64,000 nucleotides of DNA from Flavobacterium degerlachei (GCF_900106645.1 NZ_FNMV01000011.1:92459-156458), one strand, 5' to 3'; shown: positions 47,556-56,580, counted from the stretch's first letter. A program made the numbers and translations. The notes: generated by a model not told the origin, from the sequence alone.

Positions 47556-48011
47556 ATGGACAAAATCACCGAAAAAAATGCCGCCACTTTTACACACTTA
47601 AGCTCTTTAACGCAATATTTTTTCCCTTTTGGAAACTATATCTTTCCAATACTAATTTGGACGGCAAAAAAAGACAAATCAGAATTTGTAGATCACAATG
47701 GAAAACAAGTCCTTAATTTTCAACTGAGTTTGTTATTGTATTCTTTAGTACTTATTGCAATAGCAATTCCCATTTTTATTATCACCATTTTTAGAAACGT
47801 TCCTTTTGACGCGATAATCCGTGATGATAATTTCGTTATCAATAACTTTAATTTTGACAACGGTATTGGCTTATTAACCGTGGGAACAATGGCATTAGTA
47901 ATTTTTGGATGTTTGAAAATAGCCGAATTCTTTTTAATCATTTATGCAGCAATCAAAACATCAAACGGAGAACGATTTAAATATCCTATAACTATCCCAT
48001 TTATAAAATAA
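47556..48011 (+). CDS. DUF4870-family membrane protein
   Basis: 151 residues. It shows the family pattern: THLSSLTQYFFPFGNYIFPI, then LIWTAKKDKSEFVDHNGKQ and LNFQLSLLLYS, with three hydrophobic segments (about 20-35, 62-85 and 105-135). Proteins of this kind are small inner-membrane proteins of unknown role, often near PspC and PadR genes in Bacteroidetes, as here. It precedes the padR-like gene by 172 bases, which contain a structured element. Confidence 0.82.
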   Translation: MDKITEKNAATFTHLSSLTQYFFPFGNYIFPILIWTAKKDKSEFVDHNGKQVLNFQLSLLLYSLVLIAIAIPIFIITIFRNVPFDAIIRDDNFVINNFNFDNGIGLLTVGTMALVIFGCLKIAEFFLIIYAAIKTSNGERFKYPITIPFIK

Positions 48012-48014
48012 AAT

Positions 48015-48118
48015 CCTAGCCCTGATGGAAGCGGCATCTCCCGATTTAGAAAAACAAGGCTTTTTCAGCCGTAGTTTTTATTAATCGGGAATACAGCGGA
48101 CAGCGGGAATAGCTTCTA
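48015..48118 (+). ncRNA. Structured intergenic element (candidate ncRNA or dispersed repeat)
   Basis: The gap between the DUF4870 and padR genes contains nested pairing. CTAGCCC (48016-48022) can pair with GGGAATAG (48105-48112). Inside, TCCCGATT (48039-48046) pairs perfectly with AATCGGGA (48083-48090), and GGCT pairs with AGCC in the apical loop (about 48058-48070). The opening CTAGCCCTGATGGAAGCGGC and closing GCGGACAGCGGG resemble an intergenic repeat I recall from other Flavobacterium genomes, but I cannot verify it or assign a named RNA family. Confidence 0.45.
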
Positions 48119-48183
48119 ATAAAAATCATCATCAATCATCAATCAAAAAATGAACTGTTTAATCCAAAAACAAAAATGAAATT

Positions 48184-48513
48184 ATGAACATTGAAAACAC
48201 AAAAGCACAGATGCGTAAAGGTGTTCTCGAGTTTTGCATCTTGTCTGTTTTAAAAGAAAAAGATGCATACACATCGGAAATATTAGACACCTTAAAAAAC
48301 GCAAAATTACTCGTAGTAGAGGGTACTATTTACCCACTACTAACCCGATTAAAAAACGACGGATTACTCAGCTACCGTTGGGAAGAATCGACATCAGGAC
48401 CGCCAAGAAAATATTATGGCCTTACTGAAATAGGACAAACATTTTTAAACGAACTAAATGGCACTTGGACCGAATTATCTGATGCCGTAAACCTAATCAC
48501 AAACCAAAAATAA
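48184..48513 (+). CDS. PadR-family transcriptional regulator
   Basis: 109 residues, the standard size of a minimal PadR protein. The winged helix is clear: FCILSVLKEKDAYTSEILDT, then VVEGTIYPLLTRLKNDGLLS and GPPRKYYGLTEIG. It lies 5 bases before the PspC gene and most likely regulates this operon, as in other Bacteroidetes where PadR sits next to PspC. A nine-codon ATG frame (48150) precedes the chosen start but is unlikely to matter. Confidence 0.9.
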   Translation: MNIENTKAQMRKGVLEFCILSVLKEKDAYTSEILDTLKNAKLLVVEGTIYPLLTRLKNDGLLSYRWEESTSGPPRKYYGLTEIGQTFLNELNGTWTELSDAVNLITNQK

Positions 48514-48518
48514 GAGTC

Positions 48519-50243
48519 ATGAACAAAACTGTAAATATAAACCTAGGCGGAATGTTCTTTCATATAGATGAAGATGCATACCAAAAATTGACCCGTTACT
48601 TTGACGCCATCAAGCGTTCTTTATCTAACTCATCCGGACAAGACGAAATCATAAAAGATATCGAAATGCGTGTTTCAGAATTATTGAATGAGAAACAAAA
48701 AAGCGAAAAACATGTTGTAGGCTTAAAAGACGTAGACGAAGTGATTGCTGTAATGGGACAACCAGAAGACTATATCATTGAAGAAGACAATCAACCAAAC
48801 CAAAGCTATAGTAGTAATACGACTAGAAAATCAAAAAAACTGTATAGAGATAAGGAAAAAGGAATGATAGGCGGTGTTGCCGCTGGTCTTGGACATTATT
48901 TTGGAATTGATGCTGTTTGGATCAGAGTAATATTAATTTTATTAGTTTGGGGAGCTGGAACAGGAGTCTTAGCATATATCATTCTGTGGATTGTAATGCC
49001 GGAAGCAGTTACAACATCTGAAAAACTAGAAATGACTGGGGAACCAGTAAATATTTCGAACATCGAAAAAAAAGTTCGAGAGGAATTTGAAAATGTTTCT
49101 GATAAAATAAAAAATGCCGATTATGACAAATATGGTAATCAAATAAAATCAGGAGCTGGTAAAATAGGAAGTACATTTGGGGATTTTATTCTATCGGTTT
49201 TTAAGGTATTTGCAAAGTTTTTAGGGATTATATTAATCATAACAGGACTAACTACCTTAATCTTTTTACTTATTGGAGTTTTCACTTTGGGTTCATCAAC
49301 ATTTATTGATTTCCCATGGCAAGATTTTGTTGAAGCGGGAAACTTTACTGACTATCCAATTTGGACTTTTGGTTTATTGATGTTCTTTGCAGTAGGTATT
49401 CCTTTCTTTTTTCTAAGCATTTTGGGATTCAAATTATTGTCTCCAAATATGAAGTCTATAGGAAACATTGCTAAATATACTTTACTTGCGCTATGGATCA
49501 TAGCTGTTGCACTTGCTATCTCTATAGGAATCAAACAAGCGTCAGCCTTTGCTATTGATGGAAGAGTTGTTAAAAAGGAGAATATTATGTTACAAGCTAC
49601 AGACACTTTGCATATTAAATTCGTTCATAATGACTATTATGCAAAAAATGTAGATGACAGAAATAATTTCAGAATAACACAAGATTCAGCGAATACTGAT
49701 GTTATTTATTCGAATGAAGTGCGTTTTGAAATTAAAAAAACAGACGAGAAATTACCATACATAAAAATTGAAAAAGAGGCCAAAGGAAAATCATTATCAG
49801 AAGCAAAACAAAGAGCAGAACAAATTAGATACAACTATAAAATAATTGGAAATCAATTAATTTTAGATAACTATCTTGTATCTGACTTGAAAAATAAATT
49901 TAGAGATCAAGAAATTGAAATTACTCTATACCTGCCTGAAGGAACTTTATTTAAAGTAGACTCAAGTGTACAACACTACGATAGGTCTAATGATGAATTT
50001 TTTGACTTACATTACAGTTCAGATAAATATCTATACAAAATGATGGATGCCAACGTAAAATGTTTGGATTGTCCAGCTGATGAAAATGAATATGATGATG
50101 TTGATAACGATGAAGAAGAACATACCTCAGTAACCATAAACCAAAATGGCGTTTCAATTACAAATGATACTATAATAAATACCAACAATAATATCAAAGA
50201 GTTAAAAATAAACAAAGACGGCATAATCATCAAAACTAAATAA
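48519..50243 (+). CDS. PspC-domain membrane protein, long form
   Basis: 574 residues. The N-terminal 90 residues form a cytoplasmic domain (VNINLGGMFFHIDEDAYQKL to MGQPEDYIIEED). The PspC domain follows at about 107-165 (LYRDKEKGMIGGVAAGLGHY, then VWIRVILILLVWGAGTG). Further hydrophobic segments near 230-255, 285-310 and 325-350 anchor it. The last 200 residues are extracytoplasmic, ending in a beta-rich DUF-like region with acidic stretches. It is probably an envelope-stress sensor or transducer working with PadR. It is followed 2 bases later by a GIN-domain lipoprotein gene. Confidence 0.88.
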   Translation: MNKTVNINLGGMFFHIDEDAYQKLTRYFDAIKRSLSNSSGQDEIIKDIEMRVSELLNEKQKSEKHVVGLKDVDEVIAVMGQPEDYIIEEDNQPNQSYSSNTTRKSKKLYRDKEKGMIGGVAAGLGHYFGIDAVWIRVILILLVWGAGTGVLAYIILWIVMPEAVTTSEKLEMTGEPVNISNIEKKVREEFENVSDKIKNADYDKYGNQIKSGAGKIGSTFGDFILSVFKVFAKFLGIILIITGLTTLIFLLIGVFTLGSSTFIDFPWQDFVEAGNFTDYPIWTFGLLMFFAVGIPFFFLSILGFKLLSPNMKSIGNIAKYTLLALWIIAVALAISIGIKQASAFAIDGRVVKKENIMLQATDTLHIKFVHNDYYAKNVDDRNNFRITQDSANTDVIYSNEVRFEIKKTDEKLPYIKIEKEAKGKSLSEAKQRAEQIRYNYKIIGNQLILDNYLVSDLKNKFRDQEIEITLYLPEGTLFKVDSSVQHYDRSNDEFFDLHYSSDKYLYKMMDANVKCLDCPADENEYDDVDNDEEEHTSVTINQNGVSITNDTIINTNNNIKELKINKDGIIIKTK

Positions 50244-50245
50244 TC

Positions 50246-50986
50246 ATGCTAAAAATCATCACAATCATCACAAAATTCATATTGGTAGCATTAACTGCAC
50301 TATTGTTTTCATCCTGCAACTATACGGTTAATTCAAAATCAATAAAAGGCAGCGGTCATGTTACCACTGAAAAAAGAACTGTAGAAGGAGACTTTAAAAG
50401 TATTGAAGTTAGCAACGCTATTGATCTGGTAATTGAACAAGCAGACCAAAAGGAAATTATTGTTGAGGCTGATGATAATTTACAAAACAGCATTACTACA
50501 AAAGTAGAGAACGGAGTGCTTATAGTCGCCTGTGATTACAATTCTTTTATAAATATTAAATCGAAAAAAGTAACAGTTAAAATGCCTATTATCGAAGAGT
50601 TGCAAGCTTCTAGCGCTTCATCAATTACAAGCGTAAATACTTTAAAGGGCGAAAACGTCAGCTTAAGAGCTTCAAGTGCTGCAAATATAAATGTAAAAAT
50701 AAAATCAGATAATATCACCAGCAAGTCTAGTAGCGCTAGTACCATATCTATGAGCGGTATGGCACTAACATTAGAAGCTATTGCATCAAGCGGAAGTACA
50801 ATCGACGCATTTGAATTATTAGCAAATGAAGTGACCGCAAAATCATCAAGCGGTTCCTCTATAAATGTTCACCCAATAGTAAGTTTAAAAGCTAAAGCAT
50901 CTAGTGGTAGTTCTATTGACTATAACAACACGCCCCAATCAATCGAAAAAAAATCTAGCTCTGGAGCCAGTATTGATAGAGAATAG
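50246..50986 (+). CDS. GIN-domain (DUF2807) lipoprotein
   Basis: 246 residues. The N-terminus is a lipoprotein signal with lipobox LLFSSC (Cys near 24). The rest is the head-GIN/DUF2807 domain: GSGHVTTEKRTVEGDFKSIE and AIDLVIEQAD, then a beta-helix of Ser-rich rungs (ASSASSITS, SSSASTISM, KSSSGSSINV, KASSGSSIDY). Such proteins are thought to be surface or periplasmic, possibly adhesive. It is cotranscribed with the PspC gene. Confidence 0.88.
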   Translation: MLKIITIITKFILVALTALLFSSCNYTVNSKSIKGSGHVTTEKRTVEGDFKSIEVSNAIDLVIEQADQKEIIVEADDNLQNSITTKVENGVLIVACDYNSFINIKSKKVTVKMPIIEELQASSASSITSVNTLKGENVSLRASSAANINVKIKSDNITSKSSSASTISMSGMALTLEAIASSGSTIDAFELLANEVTAKSSSGSSINVHPIVSLKAKASSGSSIDYNNTPQSIEKKSSSGASIDRE

Positions 50987-51012
50987 CTTTCCTAATAATC
51001 TAAATTATTACC

Positions 51013-51045
51013 AAAATCATCCCCTTCAAGCGGATGATTTTTTTA
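51013..51045 (+). terminator. Terminator of the PadR-PspC-GIN operon
   Basis: AAAATCATCC and GGATGATTTT form a perfect 10-bp stem with a 9-base loop, followed by T's. The T-tract merges with the -7 box of the next gene. Confidence 0.8.
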
Positions 51046-51051
51046 TATTTG
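51044..51051 (+). promoter_or_regulatory. -7 box of the second GIN-domain gene
   Basis: TATATTTG, a perfect TANNTTTG, 23 bases before the start at 51075, directly abutting the upstream terminator. Confidence 0.6.
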
Positions 51052-51074
51052 TAAAAACCATTATTTAAAAAAAA

Positions 51075-51908
51075 ATGAAAAAATATACTACAATAGCTCT
51101 GCTTTTTTTAACAACAACTTTAATATTTGCTCAGAATAAAGAAAAAATTAAAGGCTCAAAAAATGTTACTACTGAAAAAAGAGAAATAGGACCGTTTAGC
51201 AGCATTGAAATTGAAGATAATATTGAAGTATATCTTGAAATGGGTGAAAAACCAGAAATAAAGATTGAGGCAGATGATAACCTCCAAAATATTGTTTCAA
51301 TTGATATAAAAAACAACAAATTAAACGTGCAGACTTTAAAAGAAGCCATTCGATTTAAAAAGCTAATTGTAAAGATTACCTATACAAAAGATTTGAATAT
51401 AGTCACCTCAAGAAATGACGCGGCAATTAATGCAATTCAAGAAGTGCAATTAGACTCCATTACTTTTAAGTCTTTTGATGCATCTAAATTATTTTTAAAT
51501 GTCAATACAAAACATTTTTATTTAGAATCAAATGACAAATCTAAGGTAGAACTTAATCTTAAATCAGAAAAGTCTAAAATTGTATTAAGCCAGAACGCAT
51601 CATTAAAAGCCTTAATTACAACCACAGATTTAATTACGGATTTATATCAAAAATCAGAAGCTAAAATAGAAGGAACTGCCACAGATGCATTATTCAGAAT
51701 CGATAGTAATTCAAATTTGACTGCGAATAATTTAACTGTAAAAAACATCGAAGTTACTGCCGAGGGAGATTCTGACTGCTCTGTCAATGCGCTAACCAAT
51801 ATCATCATTATTGCCTCAGGTAAATCGCAAATTGAACTTTATGGTGATCCAAAAATAGAAATGAGAAAATTTACAGATGAGGCCAAATTAATTAAAAAAA
51901 CGAAATAG
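51075..51908 (+). CDS. Second GIN-domain (DUF2807) secreted protein
   Basis: 277 residues. Signal peptide at 1-19 (ending LIFAQ), no lipobox. The domain begins GSKNVTTEKREIGPFSSIEI, closely parallel to the lipoprotein before it (VTTEKR, then IEADDNLQN). It forms the same beta-helix pattern but without the Ser-rich rungs. It is a diverged paralogue with its own promoter, probably exported to the periplasm or surface. Its role is not known. Confidence 0.85.
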   Translation: MKKYTTIALLFLTTTLIFAQNKEKIKGSKNVTTEKREIGPFSSIEIEDNIEVYLEMGEKPEIKIEADDNLQNIVSIDIKNNKLNVQTLKEAIRFKKLIVKITYTKDLNIVTSRNDAAINAIQEVQLDSITFKSFDASKLFLNVNTKHFYLESNDKSKVELNLKSEKSKIVLSQNASLKALITTTDLITDLYQKSEAKIEGTATDALFRIDSNSNLTANNLTVKNIEVTAEGDSDCSVNALTNIIIIASGKSQIELYGDPKIEMRKFTDEAKLIKKTK

Positions 51909-51939
51909 AAAAGTCTATTCCTATTTTTACTTAATAAAC

Positions 51940-51973
51940 AAAAAGTCCCGATTTGGAAAAATCGGGACTTTTT
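51940..51973. terminator. Bidirectional terminator between convergent genes
   Basis: A perfect 15-bp stem (51940-51954 and 51959-51973, around AAGTCCCGAT) with a GGAA loop, with A's before and T's after. It serves both the GIN-domain gene and trxB. Confidence 0.88.
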
Positions 51974-51999
51974 ATATAGTAGGAAATTGAAAAATATTA

Positions 52000-52947
52000 T
52001 TATTCTTTAGAAGCTAAATATCTCTCTGCATCCAAAGCTGCCATACATCCTGTACCTGCAGCAGTAATAGCTTGGCGGTATACATGATCTGCAGCATCAC
52101 CAGCTACAAAAACACCAGCTACATTAGTTTTTGAAGTTCCAGGAACATTAATAATATATCCAGTTTCATCTAAACTGATATAGTCTTTAAAAATATCTGT
52201 ATTGGGTTTATGACCAATTGCCACGAAGAAACCTGTTGCTTCGATGACAAAGGCTTCATTTGTCGTTTTATTCAACGCTTTTACACCAGTAACCACTTGC
52301 TCATCTCCTAATACTTCAACAGTATCATGATTCATTAAAATAGTAATGTTCTCTGTTTTACGAACACGTTCTTCCATGATTTTTGAAGCACGGAATTTTT
52401 CACTTCTCACTAACATCGTTACTTTTTTACAAAGTTTAGATAAATAGTGCGCTTCCTCACAAGCCGAATCTCCAGCTCCTACAATTACTACTTCTTGGTT
52501 TCTGTAGAAAAATCCGTCACAAACAGCACAGGCAGAAACTCCCCCACCCATTTTTAAATAATGTTGTTCTGAAGGCAAACCTAAATATTTAGCAGATGCA
52601 CCGGTTGAAATAATAACAGTTTCACAGTGAAGCTCTATAGTATCATTGATCCATACTTTGTGTACATCTCCAGAAAAATCAACTTTAGTAGCCCAACCAT
52701 CACGTACATCAGTACCAAAACGTTGTGCTTGGGCTTGTAATTGCACCATCATTTCCGGACCAGTTATTCCTTCAGGATTACCAGGCCAGTTTTCCACTTC
52801 GTTAGTTGTTGTTAGTTGACCTCCAGGCTGCATTCCTTGGTATAACACTGGATACATATTTGCTCTGGCTGCATATATAGCAGCAGTATATCCTGCCGGT
52901 CCAGAACCTATAATAAGACATTTAATTTTTTCGATTGTATCAGACAT
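52000..52947 (-). CDS. trxB: Thioredoxin-disulfide reductase TrxB
   Basis: 315 residues, standard length. FAD-binding GSGPAGYTAAIYAARA at the N-terminus, the redox-active CAVC (Cys140, Cys143) in VSACAVCDGFFYR, the NADPH-binding VVIVGAGDSACEEAHYL, and the C-terminal FAD motif GVFVAGDAADHVYRQAITAA are all intact. It transfers electrons from NADPH to thioredoxin in the cytoplasm. It is a single gene converging on the GIN-domain gene. Confidence 0.97.
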   Translation of the reverse strand: MSDTIEKIKCLIIGSGPAGYTAAIYAARANMYPVLYQGMQPGGQLTTTNEVENWPGNPEGITGPEMMVQLQAQAQRFGTDVRDGWATKVDFSGDVHKVWINDTIELHCETVIISTGASAKYLGLPSEQHYLKMGGGVSACAVCDGFFYRNQEVVIVGAGDSACEEAHYLSKLCKKVTMLVRSEKFRASKIMEERVRKTENITILMNHDTVEVLGDEQVVTGVKALNKTTNEAFVIEATGFFVAIGHKPNTDIFKDYISLDETGYIINVPGTSKTNVAGVFVAGDAADHVYRQAITAAGTGCMAALDAERYLASKE

Positions 52948-52977
52948 AGTAAAATTTTATAATTATTTTAAACAGTA

Positions 52978-52985
52978 CAAAAATA
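52978..52985 (-). promoter_or_regulatory. -7 box of trxB
   Basis: Minus-strand TATTTTTG (52985-52978) fits TANNTTTG, 31 bases from the start codon. The -33 element is not clear. Confidence 0.5.
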
Positions 52986-53040
52986 AGTTATATTTAATGG
53001 AATACAGAAACACAGTAATCAGTTTTTGTTATTCTCCAAT

Positions 53041-53077
53041 AAAAAAATCCCTTCTGTAGAAACAGAAAGGATTTTTT
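53041..53077 (-). terminator. Terminator of tRNA-Pro
   Basis: A hairpin of about 15 bp with one mismatch (53041-53056 with 53062-53077) and A/T tracts on its flanks, directly after the tRNA 3' end on the minus strand. Confidence 0.75.
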
Positions 53078-53078
53078 G

Positions 53079-53153
53079 TCGGGGTGGCAGGATTCGAACC
53101 TGCGGCCTCCTGCTCCCAAAGCAGGCGCGATAACCGAGCTACGCTACACCCCG
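53079..53153 (-). tRNA. tRNA-Pro(TGG)
   Basis: 75 bases on the minus strand. The acceptor stem CGGGGTG pairs with CACCCCG, the D-arm is present, the anticodon stem CCTGC/GCAGG carries anticodon TGG (plus-strand 53116-53118), and the T-arm GCAGG TTCGAAT CCTGC is perfect. CCA is not encoded. Confidence 0.97.
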
Positions 53154-53163
53154 TAAGCGGCTG

Positions 53164-53193
53164 CAAATATATAATTATTTTTTGCTTCACCAA
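53164..53193 (-). promoter_or_regulatory. Promoter of tRNA-Pro
   Basis: Minus-strand TTG (53193-53191) and TATATTTG (53171-53164) with a 19-base gap match the Bacteroidetes -33/-7 consensus, 10 bases before the tRNA. Confidence 0.7.
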
Positions 53194-53600
53194 AACTATT
53201 TTCGAAATAAGATATATTTTTTTTTGAATATAAAACAGATAAGAAAAAACCAGTTGCCGAAGGATAAATAGACACTACGTTTCATTTCAAAAAACCATTT
53301 TAAACTTCAAATATCTTTAGCAGCTTTCACATATAAAGAAGAAAAATTCATACTGTGCCCAACTTATTTTTCCTTGACCATACAGATTGCCCCTAAGTGC
53401 CTAATTAATTGACATTTGAACAATCCCTGACGCTGCTGTCATTTAAATCAACAGCTACAATTGTACTATAAAATTACCGAAGAGTAAAAAAAAGAGAAAG
53501 AGTCAATTCACAACAAATCAAGCTTTAACAAATGTTAACAAAATAGATTTTTAGAAACCATAATAAATTGTATTTTTACGGTTCAAAATTTATAAAATAA
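53194..53600. other. Noncoding gap before parA
   Basis: No coding frame or RNA gene is seen in these 407 bases. A parS-like 16-bp palindrome was looked for and not found. A TATTTTTA about 30 bases before parA could be a weak -7 box. Confidence 0.4.
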
Positions 53601-54368
53601 ATGGGCAAAATCATTGCGATTGCTAATCAAAAAGGAGGAGTTGGAAAGACTACAACATCTGTAAATCTTGCCGCTTCCTTAGGAGTTTTAGAAAAAAAAG
53701 TACTACTGATAGATGCTGACCCTCAGGCAAATGCAAGTTCTGGACTTGGGATTGATGTGGATAATGTCGAAATTGGAACTTACCAAATCCTGGAACACAG
53801 CAATACGCCTGCAGAGGCAATCATAAAATGTTCTGCTCCTAATGTGGATGTAATTCCATCTCATATTGACCTTGTCGCGATCGAAATCGAATTAGTCGAT
53901 AAAGAAAACAGGGAATATATGCTTAAGAAAGCATTGGAAAGCATCAAAGATGAATACGATTTTATCATCATCGATTGCGCTCCATCACTTGGACTGCTAA
54001 CATTAAACGCACTTACTGCAGCAGATTCAGTAATTATTCCTATTCAGTGTGAATATTTTGCACTTGAAGGTTTAGGAAAATTACTAAACACTATAAAAAG
54101 TATTCAAAAGATTCATAACCCTGATTTAGATATTGAAGGATTGTTATTGACAATGTTTGACTCTAGATTACGATTATCAAACCAAGTTGTAGAAGAAGTT
54201 CAAAAACACTTTAACGACATGGTTTTTGATACCATTATTCAACGAAACGTGAAGTTGAGCGAAGCTCCTAGTTTTGGCGAAAGCATAATAAACTATGACG
54301 CAACGAGTAAAGGGGCTGCTAATTACTTGCATTTAGCCCAAGAAGTTATAAAGAAAAACAGTAAATAG
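53601..54368 (+). CDS. parA: Chromosome-partitioning ATPase ParA (Soj)
   Basis: 255 residues. Deviant Walker A KGGVGKTTTSVNLAA near 11, VLLIDADPQANASSGLG, and FIIIDCAPSLGLLTLNAL as Walker B are all present, with the ILxRNVKLSEAPSFG-type C-terminal motif (IIQRNVKLSEAPSFGESI). It works with ParB to segregate the chromosome origin region. It lies 4 bases before parB, and the pair heads the conserved parA-parB-DUF5683-dapB-lepB run. Confidence 0.96.
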   Translation: MGKIIAIANQKGGVGKTTTSVNLAASLGVLEKKVLLIDADPQANASSGLGIDVDNVEIGTYQILEHSNTPAEAIIKCSAPNVDVIPSHIDLVAIEIELVDKENREYMLKKALESIKDEYDFIIIDCAPSLGLLTLNALTAADSVIIPIQCEYFALEGLGKLLNTIKSIQKIHNPDLDIEGLLLTMFDSRLRLSNQVVEEVQKHFNDMVFDTIIQRNVKLSEAPSFGESIINYDATSKGAANYLHLAQEVIKKNSK

Positions 54369-54372
54369 TTTT

Positions 54373-55272
54373 ATGGCAAAAGCAATTAAAAAACAAGCCT
54401 TAGGAAGAGGGTTATCTGCGTTATTAAAAGATCCACAAAACGATATTAAATCCGTAGACGATAAAAATGCAGACAAGGTAGTAGGAAACATTATTGAGCT
54501 TGATATTGAAGCAATTGAAATAAATCCATTTCAACCAAGAAGTAATTTCAATGAGGAATCATTGAGAGAACTAGCTACTTCCATCAAGGAATTAGGTGTG
54601 ATCCAACCCATTACAGTACGAAAACTAGATTTCAATAAATACCAATTGATCTCGGGTGAGCGTCGTTTACGCGCTTCTACCTTAGTAGGATTGACTACAG
54701 TTCCCGCATACATTCGAATCGCAAATGACAATGAGTCATTGGTTATGGCATTAGTTGAAAACATTCAACGCCATGATTTAGATCCTATTGAGATTGCACT
54801 TTCATACCAACGTTTGATTGATGAAATTCAATTGACACAAGAACAAATGAGCGAACGTGTTGGAAAAAAACGTTCCACAATTGCGAACTATTTACGACTT
54901 TTAAAACTCGATCCGATTATCCAAACTGGTATTCGTGACGGTTTCATTACTATGGGACATGGTCGAGCAATTATCAATATTGAAGATCTGGACATTCAAA
55001 CCGATATCTATCAAAAAATTGTAAGCCAGAACCTTTCCGTTCGTGACACAGAAGCCTTAGTAAAAAACTACCAAGAAAGCTTAAAGCCAAAACCTGCTAC
55101 TAAAGCAAAGACCGCTTCATTTGAAATAGATGAATCGCAAAAAAAGGCCTTTTCTAATTATTTTGGAAATAAAGTAGACGTAAAAGTGGCTGGAAACGGT
55201 AAAGGAAAAATCACGATTCCTTTTCAATCAGAAGAAGATTTAAAAAGAATCATCGAATTAATAAAGGGATAG
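54373..55272 (+). CDS. parB: Chromosome-partitioning protein ParB (Spo0J)
   Basis: 299 residues. N-terminal ALGRGLSALL, then the CTPase/ParB domain with IEINPFQPRSNF, LISGERRLRAS and ALVENIQRHDLDPIEIALSY. The helix-turn-helix (QEQMSERVGKKRSTIANYLR) binds parS, and a C-terminal dimerisation domain follows. A one-base overlap (TAGTG) couples it to the next gene, which uses a GTG start. Confidence 0.96.
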   Translation: MAKAIKKQALGRGLSALLKDPQNDIKSVDDKNADKVVGNIIELDIEAIEINPFQPRSNFNEESLRELATSIKELGVIQPITVRKLDFNKYQLISGERRLRASTLVGLTTVPAYIRIANDNESLVMALVENIQRHDLDPIEIALSYQRLIDEIQLTQEQMSERVGKKRSTIANYLRLLKLDPIIQTGIRDGFITMGHGRAIINIEDLDIQTDIYQKIVSQNLSVRDTEALVKNYQESLKPKPATKAKTASFEIDESQKKAFSNYFGNKVDVKVAGNGKGKITIPFQSEEDLKRIIELIKG

Positions 55273-55832
55273 TGAATAAACTTATTTCCATAGGAATACT
55301 TTTTTTTATTTTAGGAAGCACATCAGTTTTTGCCCAAGCAAAAAACAATGCGGTTCTTATAGCAAAAGATACTTTAAAATCAAATGACATTGATCCATTA
55401 ACACCTGCAAAAGCTGCTTTTTACTCAGCTGTACTGCCAGGTTTAGGACAAGCCTACAATAAAAAATACTGGAAAATACCCATTGTATATGGCGCAATAG
55501 GTACCAGTCTTTATTTTTATTTAGATAGCAATAAAAAATATCATAATTATAGAGATGCTTATAAACGTAGGTTAGAGGGTTATTCTGATGACGACTACAG
55601 TTATCTTGATGATGCTCGTTTAATTGCTGGGCAAAAATTCTACCAACGTAACCGAGATTTGTCCGCTTTATTTATTGCAGCTTTTTATGCTTTAAATATC
55701 ATAGACGCCAATGTTGACGCAGCCCTATTGCAATTCAATGTTGATGAAAACTTATCAGTCAGACCTGTTATTTACCCAAATGATGTAACATTTAAAACAA
55801 ATGTGGGTCTAACGTTTAATTACAATTTCTAA
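55272..55832 (+). CDS. DUF5683-family exported protein
   Basis: 186 residues from a GTG start overlapping the parB stop by one base. The start is supported by a good signal peptide (ISIGILFFILGSTSVFAQA). The body has PAKAAFYSAVLPGLGQAYNK followed by KKYWKIPIVYGAIGTSLYFY, the DUF5683 signature. It is predicted to be membrane-associated or periplasmic. Its position between parB and dapB is conserved in flavobacteria; its function is unknown. Confidence 0.85.
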   Translation: MNKLISIGILFFILGSTSVFAQAKNNAVLIAKDTLKSNDIDPLTPAKAAFYSAVLPGLGQAYNKKYWKIPIVYGAIGTSLYFYLDSNKKYHNYRDAYKRRLEGYSDDDYSYLDDARLIAGQKFYQRNRDLSALFIAAFYALNIIDANVDAALLQFNVDENLSVRPVIYPNDVTFKTNVGLTFNYNF

Positions 55833-55878
55833 TCACTTACTCAAAAAGTGAGATGAAATGAAAATAAAATCAAAAGAA

Positions 55879-56580
55879 ATGAAAATTGCGCTTTTAGGAT
55901 ACGGAAAAATGGGCCAGGTGATCGAACGAATTGCACTAGAAAGAGGTCATGAAATTGTTTTGAAAAAAGACGAGCACAATTCATACGACGGCCTTTCAAA
56001 TGCTGACGTTGCTATTGACTTTAGTATCCCAACAGCTGCTATAAGTAATATTTCTAGTTGTTTTAATGCTAATGTTCCTGTAATTTCTGGAACAACAGGA
56101 TGGTTAGAACATTTTGATGAAATGGTTAGCTTATGCAACGAAAAAAATGGAGCATTCATCTCTAGTTCCAATTTCAGCCTTGGTGTTAATATTTTCTTTG
56201 AATTGAACGAATACCTAGCTAAAATGATGTCTAAATTAGACAGCTACACTGTTGGGATGGAAGAAATTCACCATACTCAAAAATTAGATGCGCCAAGCGG
56301 AACAGCTATTTCATTGGCCCAAGGAGTAATAGAAAACAGCAATTTCACTAACTGGACATTGGACAACCCAAAAGAAAATGAGATTCATATTGAAGCAAAG
56401 AGGATTGGAACTGTTCCTGGAACTCATACAGTAACATACAACTCAGCAGTTGATGCAATAGAAATAAAACACACAGCACACAACAGAGAAGGTTTTGCTC
56501 TTGGTGCGGTAATTGCCGCAGAATGGATTGTTGGCAAACACGGTGTTTTCACAATGAAAGACGTATTAAATTTAAAATAA
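55879..56580 (+). CDS. dapB: 4-hydroxy-tetrahydrodipicolinate reductase DapB
   Basis: 233 residues. NAD(P)-binding ALLGYGKMGQVIE, SGTTGW, and the active-site segment EEIHHTQKLDAPSGTAI are present, followed by the C-terminal HTAHNREGFALGAV. It reduces HTPA to tetrahydrodipicolinate for lysine and diaminopimelate. An in-frame ATG at 55858 would add seven residues (KIKSKE) before the fold; the start at 55879 places MKIALLGYGKMG at the N-terminus as in relatives, so it is preferred. Confidence 0.95.
   Translation: MKIALLGYGKMGQVIERIALERGHEIVLKKDEHNSYDGLSNADVAIDFSIPTAAISNISSCFNANVPVISGTTGWLEHFDEMVSLCNEKNGAFISSSNFSLGVNIFFELNEYLAKMMSKLDSYTVGMEEIHHTQKLDAPSGTAISLAQGVIENSNFTNWTLDNPKENEIHIEAKRIGTVPGTHTVTYNSAVDAIEIKHTAHNREGFALGAVIAAEWIVGKHGVFTMKDVLNLK

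Noticed and set aside
53194..53600. parS site near parA/parB
   Set aside because: No 16-bp parS-like palindrome could be seen in this gap.
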